A stretch of DNA of 64,000 nt from Bretschneidera sinensis (taxonomy: Eukaryota; Streptophyta; Magnoliopsida; Brassicales; Akaniaceae), in NCBI GenBank assembly GCA_023935145.1, contig CM043699.1, positions 141,962,036 to 142,026,035 on the forward strand. The letters run 5' to 3'. Positions 50,801 to 62,100 of this stretch are shown here, one piece after another. Under the pieces are notes generated by a model. That model was not told the DNA's origin. It did no database searches and saw nothing but the letters and a program-made list of their open reading frames with translations. The stretch's first letter is position 1, and each line of letters starts with the position of its first letter. A program made the translations under genes and the position numbers.

Positions 50801-51279
50801 CTAACTTGCTTATTTTTAATTTTTTGGAAATTTTCCAAAACAGAGGCCCGCTTTATTTCTTACATACGAAGATTTTATGTAGGTTTTCCTCTCTTGCCAT
50901 GTTTTATCTGGAAGCCAACTATTTGGAATTCTGCTTCTCCTTTTCTTGGTTAGATGGAAGATTTCTTGGCGAACCAATTTCTTATATAAAGTTTTTCGTC
51001 TTAAATTTTAATTTAATAAGTTAGGTGATGATTGATGGTTTTAAGATTTTAAAAGTTCCTTTCTGGAAATTACAATGTCAAGATGCCTACGTCATTTTTA
51101 CTCTTTCTTTTATCTGTATATACCTTATTTAAATGACCTTATGAGTTTTCCCCTGGTTGCAGGATTCAGAGCAACTGTTGAATTTCATTGGTGTTAAGAG
51201 TTTAGGACCACGTCATGTATTGGCTAATTTAAAGGAGCTTATCCGGATGATCCAGTCTCTAGAATATATAGATACATGA
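41170..51279 (+). CDS. VPS38: VPS38/UVRAG-like subunit of the class III PI3-kinase complex, 355 aa, six exons
   Basis: Exons: 41170-41355, 44205-44411, 46489-46669, 47508-47656, 47971-48198 and 51163-51279 (stop 51277-51279). All junctions are GT-AG and keep one frame of 355 aa. Residues about 25-145 form a Glu/Lys/Leu-rich coiled coil. The C-terminal part carries conserved-looking blocks such as [37 protein letters not shown] and FPLFLEGQD. This fits the plant VPS38/UVRAG (PF10186) family, from memory At2g32760. In plants VPS38 joins VPS34, VPS15 and ATG6 in the endosomal complex that makes PI3P for vacuolar sorting. Introns 1, 2 and 5 carry LINE, MITE, SINE-like and Mutator-like insertions. 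The start is the first in-frame ATG. Confidence 0.9.
42637..42650 (-). mobile_element. Tail-only LINE insertion with a perfect 18 bp target duplication
   Basis: TTTTTTTGATAAGT is inserted between two identical copies of GAAATGATAGCCCTTTTC (42619-42636 and 42651-42668). The insert equals the reverse complement of the LINE 3' tail seen in the long copies. Confidence 0.85.
42893..42917 (-). mobile_element. Tail-only LINE insertion
   Basis: TTTTCTTTATAAGTAAATT plus an A-run lies between identical 16-mers AAAAGTTATGTTATCT (42877-42892 and 42918-42933). Confidence 0.75.
43144..44175 (-). mobile_element. LINE copy h in intron 1 of VPS38, split by a later insertion
   Basis: Begins at the left with a T-run and GGGCACCAAGGTGGTGCC, then a degraded ORF2 end up to about 43675. 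The same element resumes near 43925 with a segment like GCTTTCCAAGGAAAGTTATCC, which corresponds to the region upstream of the zinc-binding part. The 240 bp between is unrelated and unidentified. The right end, a few tens of bases before exon 2, is approximate. Confidence 0.7.
44498..44787. mobile_element. Hairpin-forming MITE in intron 2 of VPS38
   Basis: Left end GAGTGCGTTTAGTTGTGG with AAAATGTTTTCAATTTT; the right end is its near-perfect reverse complement, ending in CACAATTAAACGCTCCA. TAA flanks both sides, as in PIF/Harbinger-type MITEs. The pairing extends almost through the whole 290 bp, for example CTTCTTAACATAATTTGGAA near 44575 with its complement near 44715. No coding capacity. Confidence 0.8.
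44799..44835. repeat. TA microsatellite
   Basis: Uninterrupted alternating T and A for about 37 bases, directly beside the hairpin MITE. Confidence 0.95.
45390..46000. repeat. Two diverged tandem copies, period about 349 bp, in intron 2 of VPS38
   Basis: Copies start near GGATAAAGGTGCATTA (45401) and GGATAAAAGTGCATTA (45750) and share AAATTGTAGGAAA, GCAAAACTTCTTGAG, TATAATTTGGCCTT and GCGAAAATG in the same order. Identity is perhaps 75-80% by eye. No family recognised. Confidence 0.8.
48350..48600 (-). mobile_element. tRNA-derived SINE-like unit in intron 5 of VPS38
   Basis: Read on the minus strand from 48598: GAACCAGCTGGGTTGGTGGT, then TAAGCACGTGCGTGCCTGGG, then TTCGAATTT. This has an A-box-like segment and a B-box-like GGTTCGAATTT (48548-48558) about 30 bases apart, as in a tRNA-like Pol III promoter. 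The rest is a short minisatellite and a GC-rich end. The B box deviates from the GGTTCGANTCC consensus, so this is a degenerate copy or a resemblance. Confidence 0.5.
48412..48536. repeat. 39 bp minisatellite inside the SINE-like unit
   Basis: The unit starting GCAACTTCCCTGGTGGATTC repeats at 48436, 48475 and 48514, with a partial copy before. It makes a spurious minus-strand frame with a repeated [13 protein letters not shown]. Confidence 0.9.
48628..49391. mobile_element. Mutator-like non-autonomous element in intron 5 of VPS38
   Basis: Terminal inverted repeats of about 115-120 bp: left 48628-48745 and right 49268-49391. They share CCGGTTTTCACTTTACCC and ATTTTTCGTAACAAAACAGA (right end reverse-complemented) and are roughly 85% alike by eye. 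The 520 bp between is less AT-rich than its surroundings and may be captured gene sequence, but I do not recognise it. No clear 9 bp target duplication. Confidence 0.7.
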
Positions 51280-54026
51280 TACATGATACATGATTGATAT
51301 ACAAAGCCTTGACTGTAAGTTAGCCACTTCTTTGTAAATGGATCACTATGTATTCTTCTTATACGGGTGCAAATTTTTAGTGCAGCCCCTTTCATAAAGC
51401 CTTGTCAAGTGTCAACTACTACTATTTATTACATTTGACTGATACAAATCAGCTTAGTGCCAATTCTTTAATGCAATGATGCATAACATGCATTATGCTT
51501 TGCCTTAGAAAGTACTAGCATCCTAAGTACAGAAAAAAAAAAAAAGTTACCAGTACCCAATTACAAAAATTGAGAGCAGAAGTGTGACCATCATGTTCCA
51601 TATCGATAACGTAATGAAGAGATTTTTATATATTTATATATATAAAATTATTGAAACAGTTGACTCTAAGGATGAGAAAAATGATGCCAATGTTTTTGTG
51701 TCCATACTGCCATACAGGAGTTTCAACTGTTATTTTTTTTTATTCAAATATTTTAAATGAAGCTTTTTCAACTTAAAACAATAAATAGTTCAATTTTAGT
51801 TTGACACCACTTTTAGCATAAATTTCAAAATAAAAGCTAATTATGTAAATGCTAGTTATGTATTAAAAGCTTGATTACAACAAAATATTTTCTAACAGCA
51901 TTTTATTAATGAAGAACAAAAATTACAATTCGGTCAAACACTTGTTTGGGGTAGTTTAAAAAATGATTTTTATTTTTTATAAACACATTAAATTTGTAAA
52001 AACGGTTTATGAAAAAATCAAAAATTAAAAAAATAATTTTTAAAATATTAAATTCATGTCAAAAAAATTATTTTCACAATTGTTTACAAAAAATAATTTA
52101 ATAACCATTTTGTATACCATGAATCAAAATTAGACAGCACTTAATAAAGTGTGAAGTCTCTAGGGTTTAGAGTAAAACTTTTCACTTTTCTCTCACCCCC
52201 AAAGCTCTAACTTGCGGGGATTTTTTGGTTGGATCATATGTGAAACCAATATTTTAGATAGGTCTGAAATTTTAGTGGTAAATTTGAAATTTTTTATTGA
52301 TAATATTATTTTTTTGATATTGTAATTATATTGACGTTATTAATAATTTAAATTTTTTTTTTAAATTATTAATAAAATTTCGAAGTAATCTAAAACAAAT
52401 ATTTTTGTTAACTTGCACTGCTCTAAAACTTTTTACTATTTTATTTATTTATTTATTTATTATAATAGCTTCAAAACAGTTTTCACCTACCGGATATTAC
52501 CATATTGTTTTCTTCCCTAAAATGAAGTTACTTCACCGCTTTTGAGATCATTGCTCACAAAAGAGTTTTATTGATAACGTTAATATAAGTGTGAGACTTA
52601 AAAATTAACATTATTAATAAAAATTTTAAAATTATTAATAAAATTTTCAACTAATCTAAATCCAATAATTTAGATTCGAACCAATCAAAAATCCTCCACT
52701 ATCCATTACTTAATTGCTAAGATTTCCAATTGTGTCCCACCATTCTTTTGCTTTAATAATTTTAGACCATTTAAGAGACAAAAGTTCTTGGTTAGACCGG
52801 GTCTAAAACTACCCGTTTAAAATTTTATTAATAATTTTAAAGAACTTTACTGATAATGACAAGATAAATATAAACCCAAATAATAATATTACTAGTGAAA
52901 TTATTTAAAATTATCAATAAAATTTTGGATGAGTCTAAAAATAATGTTTTTGACCTGGTTTACCTAACTATTCCTCGAAGAAACGGGTCTCCAATTAAAG
53001 ACAGAGAAGATCGTTACTGTACAATACTTCAACCCCAAGGATTCCAATCGTGTCCTTGGACTTTTTAGTGTTTCTATTTGGAATCATCCTTCATTTATAT
53101 CGTCTACGTTACTCCATTCCTTACATCCTCTCTTTCTCTCTTGCTGATATTTTCTATTCACAGGTAAGTCTCTTGGCCATTTTAGCTTTTATATTCTTTC
53201 GAACCATATCGGTACCATCTCTTGTTCATAGTTCATCTTTTTTAAGCAGGAACTGGTTATTATTAATTTGTACGTAGTTATTTAAATACATAAATATCAC
53301 CTTTACATTTTCGGTTAAACTTCTTTAAGTCACATTTTGTAATGCTTAAGATAGAATCTAATTATTATATATATATAGTTTTTTTAGTGTATAGAACATA
53401 ATTAAGCAATGATTTATTGAACTTTTTGTTTTTCTGTCTTCTTAAGAAGGAAAATTTTTTAGTTAGCACAGTGACCCTATTTTTTTATATCAATCTTTTC
53501 GTATCATTAATGGTGAGATAGACTCTTATATCATGCATCTCTCATAACACTGTGTCAAATAAAATCTTCTCTTATTGAAACCATTTTTTTTTCTTTAACA
53601 AGTTTATTATCATTAAATAACCTTACATGATATTTGGAATGATTGCATAACCTTCGATGGGAAAGTCAAGATGTTTTTTCCGCTTGATATGTCCATGAAT
53701 GTAATAAGTGGGTTAATATTCGATGAATTTCGGATGCTTTGGTAAAGGATTGGATTGCGGATTTAGGTTCAAATCTTTTCAGATAAAAAGAAACAAAGTT
53801 GAGGATCCAATAAACTTTATAGGAATACTGCAAATTCTTGTGAATAGAATTAAGTTACCCTAAAGACCTGAAGCTGCTAAAGACTTTACTTTTCTGACTT
53901 GTGAATCTCTTACATTTTCCACAATCCTTTGTATCGGTAATGCTACTTTTCTCATGGCTAATGATACAAAAACAAAACTTTTTTCTTTCTTTCTTATTTA
54001 TATTATTGATTTATTTACGTATATAG
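51280..54026. other. Intergenic region; probable 5' UTR exon of the F-box gene near 53000-53163
   Basis: Mostly AT-rich DNA without a supported frame. Near 53045-53163 the sequence is pyrimidine-rich and ends TATTCACAG|GTAAGTC. An acceptor-like ATATAG directly precedes the F-box ATG at 54027. A non-coding first exon with an intron at 53164-54026 is therefore plausible but unproven. Confidence 0.4.
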
Positions 54027-54981
54027 ATGGAAGAAAGAAAGTGGGAGGATTTGGAAACAGACTGTTTGGTGAATGTGCTTGGAAGAGTGGGCATGGAGTC
54101 TCTGCTGTTGGATGTCCCATTTGTTTGCAAGTCCTGGCACAAAGCAAGCCTCAATCCTCTGTGTTGGAGAAGCCTTGTTTTTCCTCTTGATCAATGTTTC
54201 TACAGCGTACATGCTCATACGGCTTCAATTGAAACTGATTCTGATCCATGGTTTTTTGACTTCTTTATGCGAAGATTTATTGATAAATATGGAATCAAGA
54301 ACTTTTCTGTCACATCATTTATAAAGTTCATAGTTGATCGTAGCTGTAATACTGCAAGGGTTTTTATTCTCCATGGCAACTGTAGTGAGGAGGCATTGAA
54401 GTATGTTGCAAATGAGTAAGTATTCTAAAGTCCTACAGCAAGTTGACAACACTCGATCTTGCACTTCTGGATAGAGTATAATGTATAAATGCTTGCAAAC
54501 GAGAATTATAGAATTGACGTCAAAGTGAATTGTTATTTGCAGGTGTCCTGGCTTGAAAACTCTCGACTGTCACTCAACCTTTTTCAACAAGCAATCTCTG
54601 ATTCAAGAGTTGATACCAAACTTAAAGAACTTGGAGGAGTTGAGCATTGTATATTCTTGTAATTTGAAGGAAATCCTTGTCCAAGTAAGCCGTAACTGCA
54701 AGAATTTTATGAGTTTAGGCGTTGTCAATGCTGAAATTAATCAAGATGAGGCATTGTTTATCGTCACCTTGTTTCCAAAGATTAAGGAGTTGCATCTGAA
54801 GGGGGCAAACATTGATAGGAAAAGCTTAGAGACACTATTTCAGGGCTGCAAGGAACTTGTGCATTTAGATGTTAGCGGATGCATAGGCTTCGAAACTGAT
54901 GAGAAGATTTTGGAGCTCGCTTCCCATATCAAGACATTTCAGTATGAGGGTTCAATATTTTACTACGATGGTGATGATTAA
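54027..54981 (+). CDS. F-box/LRR-type protein, 275 aa, two exons
   Basis: Exon 1 is 54027-54415 and exon 2 is 54543-54981, with GT-AG ends and one frame of 275 aa. Residues about 3-50 form an F-box (KWEDLETDCLVNVLGRVGME, then VPFVCKSWHKASLNPLCW). F-box proteins dock substrates onto SCF ubiquitin ligases through SKP1. The rest contains leucine-rich repeat segments (LIPNLKNLEELSI, FPKIKELHLKGANI, CKELVHLDVSGC), the likely substrate-binding part. It resembles the plant F-box/LRR group around At3g48880 from memory. After the TAA an in-frame near-copy of the tail follows. The substrate is unknown. Confidence 0.85.
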
Positions 54982-55036
54982 AATTACGATACTTACCACC
55001 ATGAGGGTTCAATAGTTTACAACGATGATGATTAGG
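54944..55036 (+). repeat. 57 bp tandem duplication across the F-box stop codon
   Basis: ATGAGGGTTCAATA occurs at 54944 and 55001, an offset of 57 bases or 19 codons. Both copies are followed by TTTAC or similar and an acidic GAT-rich end. The second ends at an in-frame TAG at 55033-55035. Confidence 0.85.
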
Positions 55037-55470
55037 CGTGCCGGGTGTAATTTACACCGAGTATTAAAATGTTATGTATTATCCCTATCTATGTCTTTCT
55101 GCATTTTATGCACTGTAATGTCGTTTCGGTTTTTATATTTGTGTTGTTATGTTTTTGTTTGTGGCTTTTTTTTTTACACATTTGAGTCCATTAAATTCAA
55201 AATTAATTTGACTAATGGGGAAAAAATTATTGAAATATTTATGGTTCAAATGAGGACGTAAGTGTACAAAATTTATTGCAAATAAATTGATTACAATAAA
55301 TCATTTGTGCATTTGTGCTCCCTAAATTTGCAATTCTCTTGCATTTTCCACAATCATATGCATCAGCTATGCTATTTTCTCATGGTGCATGATACATAAA
55401 TACTCTTAGGAATTTTTTTTCCTTTTTAATCATCTTATTGATGTTTTCTTTGATGTTAATTAATAAAGAG
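55037..55470. other. 3' flank of the F-box gene
   Basis: Likely 3' UTR, then the duplicated promoter-like segment of the truncated copy from about 55335. No coding sequence recognised. Confidence 0.5.
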
Positions 55471-55659
55471 ATGGAAGAGAGAAAACGGGATGATTTGGAA
55501 ACGGACTGTTTGGTGAATATGCTTGGAAGATTGAAAATGGAGTCTCTGCTGATGTATGTACCATTTGTATGCAAGTCATGGCACAAAGCCAGCCTTAATC
55601 TAATTTGCGGGAGAAGTCCTGACATCATAGTGGACTCTAATTTATTATCACGAAGTTGA
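55471..55659 (+). pseudogene. Truncated tandem copy of the F-box gene
   Basis: From the ATG at 55471 the frame repeats the first 50 or so codons of the neighbour: DDLETDCLVNMLGR, then VPFVCKSWHKASLN. Similarity is lost after GRS (parent WRS) and a short unrelated tail ends at TGA 55657-55659. No LRR region follows. It could still express a bare F-box peptide, but the breakpoint inside the exon argues for a dead fragment. Confidence 0.8.
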
Positions 55660-56174
55660 AACCCTATTACTGAGGCCCGAAACTAAACTTGACCTAAGCA
55701 TGGAATCCAAAGCGGTAATCGTGTGATCATCTATTTACTTGTAGCAAGGTAGTGAAAATCAACATATAACTCCTACTATTCCATTACCCAAACAAAAACC
55801 TAAAAAACTATCATTACCCCCTTGAATTAGAAGAAACAACCGATATATAAATCGGATAAGTCAACATTCTTGAAGCAACCATAAAACAGTTCAGCATTCA
55901 ATATTCTTGTTTAAAAATAGATTCCCATATATAATCACTTAAAATTTTCAAAATTTTGACTTTATAAAATCATAGTACTACTAATTTTTAACTGAAGAAT
56001 ATGCACTACATTCCTGATGGAAACTGTTTATCAAACATTTCCGAGATGGACTTTGCTACAGATGATCTGGTCTTTAGGGCATACTTCCCACCTAAGCAGA
56101 AAAGAGAAATAAGTGCCATGCCTGAAAACCCGCAGAAGCACCCAAAAAATGAGTACATGCGGCTGCTGATGGCT
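55660..56174 (-). other. Probable 3' UTR and 3' flank of the ERD2 gene
   Basis: Lies between the converging truncated F-box copy and ERD2. No supported frame. Part should be the minus-strand 3' UTR. Confidence 0.45.
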
Positions 56175-59100
56175 CAAGCTGGTAACTGGAGCTTTACGTT
56201 GTTTTTCAAACTGCAAATCACAAAAGGTGATCAACATTTTACATAAACATCAGAATATCCCAGAGCTTCCCAAAATTCTGAAGTACTTACCTCTGGAAGT
56301 AATAGTAGAAGAAATCGGCATAGAGCAATGTCTGAACAAACCCTGAAACCCACGCTGCAAGAAAAGACCAATCACATAGAAGAGGGGTTCACAATCAGAT
56401 GCATACCAATACCATGAACATGAAAATGCACATCAGCAGAGCATGTGCTGGCCTGCACACATTCACACAAATGCACAAGCATATGGACTCATGCACGAAC
56501 AGAGACACATAAAAAAGGGGAGAGAGAGAATCATACTTATCCAATGGACAAAGTGTTCCTCAGTAAAGTAACGATAAATCCAGTTCAATATGTAAAATGC
56601 TCGGTATGCACTGCATCAAGAGGATTAGAAATTGTAAGTTCACCAGTTTTCATCTCAAAAACAAAACTACTATTAAGTTACAGAATGCTTGTATTTTAAA
56701 TGCACAATGAATTCACATATGGCAATACCAATTGGAGGGCAATTAAAAACTACCTGGAAATTTTTATCCAAGAAAAAAACTACATGTGGTGTTATTCTGC
56801 ATCATGCTCATAATTTTGGTTCACCAGGGAGGTTAGGATAAGACCCCCCCCCCCTGTCCTACCTAGTGAAATGTCTGGAGACCCGGTCAACACTGGGTAG
56901 GTAAGACCATATCCAGTCATGACCGGATAAGGCTTATTGATCCCGTAAGGCTTATTCACCCAAGAGAGGTATGAAGAAGAATTGCCTGGTCCGGCAGGGT
57001 ACAACCCACCCTATGCGTCCCCCTCACCCTACCCATCCCACGAATACCAAAGATACCCTTAGAATTTTAGGTATCTTCCTAAGATAAAGAAAAATGTAAG
57101 ATAAATGTGGTTGAGGAGATGCACCACATAGGCCAAACAGCAATCCATGTATCCATTTCCTTCTTGGATTTTTTTTTATGAGTCATTTCCTTCTTGGATT
57201 CTTGAAAACAAATGCGAAAAGGTCCAATAAAAACCATCTTCCAGAAAAGCTAAAATACATCAGATGTCAAGAAGACAAGTGCTAAACAGATAAAGAGTCA
57301 TGCAATCAACACTGTTTCTAGTAATTACACACCCCATGCATTCAAGTAGACCTGTACGGTCAGTGCATGCAACTCAGTATGCACCGCATACGAGTGGACA
57401 ATACCCCGGTCCGCAGCCCAACATCTCTAGTTTGGTCCACCAGTGAAAGCACCAGAGCAAGCATCAATGTCCCACCTCAAATATGGTTGAGATATTTTTG
57501 TACAGAATTGGAGCAAAACTCAACAGAGATGCCTGTGATTTATGAACTAAAAGCAACTTGACTGCAGCATTAGCTTGGTTGAGATTTTTTACCAGCATTA
57601 TTCTTCGTGTTTTAAGCTGCAAATAATTGAAGTGATCTATTTTCCAGTACCAAGATCCATGTGAAGAGGTTAAATTTTTAACTTTTCCTAATAAGCAGAA
57701 CAGTCCGATTAAACGTTCTGACAAATCAGGCTTCCACCCACTTAATATGAAATTTATTTTCGTTCATTCTACAAAGTGGAAGTAAGATGCTAAATCACAA
57801 AATTGTATATAATGGCCACTTCACACCTTCGTCAGTAAAGTATTACTCTCACGCTATTCAAATTGATTTACGACAGTAAATCACAGAAAAATTGCAAATC
57901 TCTTGAATCTTTGGCATTTCCCTTTGTTTACTTTAATGGAGCCTAAGGCCAGACATAGATCAGCTGTCTCTTTTATTAAAGATAATTCCCGATTTCTGTC
58001 TTTCCTTTCATGTCAGCTCAAAGTACTTTTCAATTTTCTTTTCCATAAGCAAAGATTACAATTTTTCCATGAAAATTTTCGATTTTTTCCGTACTTTGTG
58101 CTGGCAGTAGTGCAGGTATAGCATAAGAAATGACTTCTCAATAATATAGAGATACATGCAAGCACTATAGAGAAGCAGCAGTATAAGAAGCTTTAACACA
58201 TCTACTTGCAAATATGAAAGTTTCCTATGGTATGGCAGCATGTATAAAGAAAGAAAAAGGAAACAAAGAAAATTGAAGCATAATTGATCACATTTGTGAA
58301 CTCAAACTTCAGTCCTACAGAAAAAGAAATATTTATTCAGTCTTGCAGAAAAATCATATCAGCTCTGCAAGATAGAGGAAAACAAATTGACAATGAAACC
58401 ATGATAGTCAGAAAGTCCAGATACTCATGCGATTTTATAAGTTAAAATACATGGATAACTTGAAACTAAAAGAAGGATTTAGAGTAGCAATTTACCCGAG
58501 GAGAAACACATATTGTCCTGTCAAATTGTCAATGTTTCTCGTCCTTTGCAGCAATACCAGCTGAGGAAGTATGGCAACAGCCTCCAAATACAAGGAAAAT
58601 GTCCACATTACCTGTTCAATCATATATATCAGAGCCAACTTCACAAAGAGAAACATGGGCAATAGGGGTAAAACCTGAAAATTTCTTAAATATAATTACT
58701 ATTAAGCCTGAGGGCTTGCTCACTGTAGCAGTGTATGGTGGTGCAGCATGTGTAAGCCCCCAAAGCTTCTTAGTTTATTTTTCACAAGTTTAAAATTTAA
58801 AAAACGGAGGACAGTGGGTTTCATGCTTGAGAGAGAGAGAGAGAGAGAGAGGTGAGAGAGTAGATTCCATGCAATGCATGGACCTACTAACAGTAGATAC
58901 TTCATACAAGATATCCAGAAGTGTCATATACCTTCATACTAAACTGGAAAACCATCTAGTAGATAATTTATACAAGATAACCAGTACTGTCATAGACCTT
59001 TAGACTAAACTGGAATAGTATTAATACAGAAAAATGGCTTTAAAAGGCTTCTCAAAAGCTCTAAAATAAACAAATAAAAAATACTCCTTTTGAAATAATG

Positions 59101-62100
59101 TGGTGGAATAAGCCTCTAGTTGAAAAAAAAAAAACACTTCGAAGGTCTGAGCTATGAGTAAAAAGAAAGAGCGGCATCAATACCTCCTTGAAGGTAAACC
59201 TCTCATTTATAAAAAGCGCCAAAATTAGGCAAGGTATCACAAGAAGAATATGGCGAAAGGTGTCCTGGTCCTTATCATAAGATCTACGAACAATCTTGTG
59301 GCGCCGAATGTACCATACAATTGAGAAAGAGCTTCCAAGGAATATTAACTTCATTATAGTGTTATAAAGTGAGGCATAATTAGTAAATATATCCAAGTAG
59401 CGAGCAGCAAAGACAAGAGCATAGAGCTCTTGAGTCTTCAGTGAAATGCCTGCATAAAACATAGGAGGTCAAAATTCATAAACTTTTTTTATGAGTAAAA
59501 AATTCATAGACCTATAGTTCAAGAATGCAAAACAACTTATAATAAACATGACTGAGAAGATAATAATATGATCATGAGAAAGACACTGAAACTAAGGTGA
59601 AAGACATGTTAGAATATTATGACCTTAATCTAAACCTTGTTAAATAAAAATTCATAAAGATAGCCTCTTTGTTCACTCACTCCCTCAAATACATGAAATT
59701 CATAGGACAATTGTAGTGAAGCAAAAGTTTCCCTGCTTCACGATAAGCCCCTCTCTATAAAGTGTTAAATGAATAAGCAGGACTTGCAAAGATAAAACAA
59801 GTACTCATCCAATTTAAACCATAAAGCAGTAGTACGTCTACTATGCATGCATGTATATATTTATGTAACTGAACTGAAACCAAAACACTCCATGCTAGTT
59901 TAACTCTCAATATCTGTGCACATTGCTAAGCCATCTTTGGAAGCCTTTGCCGTCAACTTCTCAATTCTAACAAAGTTCATTTATGACCGGTGGCAAAGCA
60001 AGTGGTTTAAGGGACCATCGGCATACCATATCCCCGGAGATAATAGAAAGAAAACCAGAAATTGATATTCTTTTACGTTTTGTTTATCTAAGGTGTGGTC
60101 CTTCAAACCAGTGAAAATTAGTTCAACGCCAACTCTAGCGACGATATTTCTTTGGAGTCTTAAATGCTGACTGGGAAGAAATTTTATATCTCTACAAGTA
60201 CCAGAAAAAAAGAGTAACATACTAGTTAAACATTGGAAGAATTATAAAGGTTAGAAATTCGGGTTATCCAAAGACAGACACAAATCTTAAGTTGACAACA
60301 TGGAGAAAGTTAAATTTTTGACAAGGGAGTCCCAGCTTTGCACTTGTTCTTTTCTAATCATGTTTTAGTTATTAAAAAAATTAAGCTTTTATCCAGTCTT
60401 TCACTATTACATCTCAACCATATAGAAATGAGCTTTTTAGCTGTGTTCATGCCATGTAAAGTTTGCATCTCTTGTTATTATAGCAATGCCTCTTCGACAC
60501 TCCGCTGAACCCTAAGCCTTACCTCAGTCAAGTAACTGATCAAAGATTCTAGATAGCAGTTCTGCGTGTCTCTATATAACGCAAAGCCATTAATCGCTTA
60601 CCCTCCCCCCTCTCAATTCAGCTTAAACTCACATATTTTCATACAATTTCTTATCTTAATCCTTCGGTTCTAAGCATTTACCCATAATTTTGACTCATTT
60701 CTTGCATGGTCTACTCTGTATTGACAGAAAAAACAACATTCACACAGGCTTTCCTCTCAAACAGCTCAATCAACTAGCTACACATGAGAAAAAAAAGGGA
60801 TAAATTCCATTCAAATGAATCTTTTGTGATTCAGGGTTCATTCAACTCTTTGGCTGCTATCAACCATGCCAGTAAGGAATATGGGAATGCGACCAAGTCA
60901 TCTACTTTGCTATGTTCCGATAAGTAAATAAGGATCTTATGAAATGGAGTGTGGTTTTAAAATCGATGCACTAAGCTTTAAACAAGATCTTTATTTTCTC
61001 ATATATAATCACAGTACCATAAATACCCAATTTGTTGAAAAGAAATACTGATCCTTAGCTTGGCTCTGTTTTTCCAGCATGCATGCAATATATATAAATC
61101 AAGGGTTTTTTGGATCCCTGCTAAGAGTGTTTTATGTAGAACAATTAGAACACAACACATTCCCCATGCTATCCTTACACCGATGCCACTACCCAAAACC
61201 TCCACCCCAAAAAATGATTATTATGCTAGTTCTCACCTCATATTATACCCATAAGCTAATAGCCTAGAAATGCATCGCATGAGTACGACAATAGCATGAC
61301 ATCATGTAGTTAAGAACTACATAAAAGCAAACTACTGGGCTTTCACATTTCCACCTAAAAGAATATTTTACTCCATCTTCTGTTATAGGATGACCAACTC
61401 AGTACATTTGCTGAAATCAACTACTGGATTTTTCACTCTATTCATGTCATAACCAAAATAATTGGTATGAGGCTAAAGTGATCACTTCATGCATTCCTAA
61501 CCCTAGAAGCATGAGAATCATTTCTTTATCACTTACCCATGACCAAAAATTAGAAACTTTAGCAACCTATTAAAAACCCATAAAATATTACTGAAAGTTC
61601 AAGCAATCCCACCAATGCGTAAAAAAAAACCCATGAATTTCTGATGCTCCAATTAGCAAAATGACACATAGGATTTCACATACAAAATTTCCCACAATGC
61701 CAAAGCTTCATTTACCAGCAGTAACAAATTTCAATTTATATCATGTCTAGATGGTAGTTTACATATTGTTTTCAATTTTATTTATTTTTCTACAAAAAAG
61801 GAAAAGAAAACCCTAGAAAGACAATAAATTAAGACAAATCCTTCATTCAACTAAGGCCGATTCAACAATCATGAAAAGTTTAGGTAGGAAAACTAATTTC
61901 ACAGTCTCATTTTCTTACTTTCCTAAGCAATCAATCAATACAAAAAAAAAAAAAAAAAACCAACCCACAAGAGCTTATAAAAAAAACGACCTACAAGAGA
62001 ATTACAGGAACTATTGAACAATGCACATACCAGCACAAGATTTGATAGTGTGGATCTTGAGGAGCAAGACCACGACACTGGCCAAATGGGTCATATCCCC

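Larger units (their letters stand above)
53880..55620 (+). repeat. Tandem segmental duplication covering the F-box promoter and first codons
   Basis: Sequence at about 53900-54175 (CATTTTCCACAATC, GCTA, TTTTCTCATGG, ATGATACA, then the ATG and about 50 codons) recurs at about 55335-55610 with the same order. The coding parts match at roughly 85% and the upstream parts less. Confidence 0.8.

Noticed and set aside
53050..53277. Plus-strand 75-codon hydrophobic frame
   Set aside because: It begins with TTG rather than ATG and crosses a strong donor site. More likely a 5' UTR exon of the F-box gene.
54073..54324. Other-frame open reading frame inside F-box exon 1
   Set aside because: Shadow of the F-box frame, which alone has the domain and the splice to exon 2.
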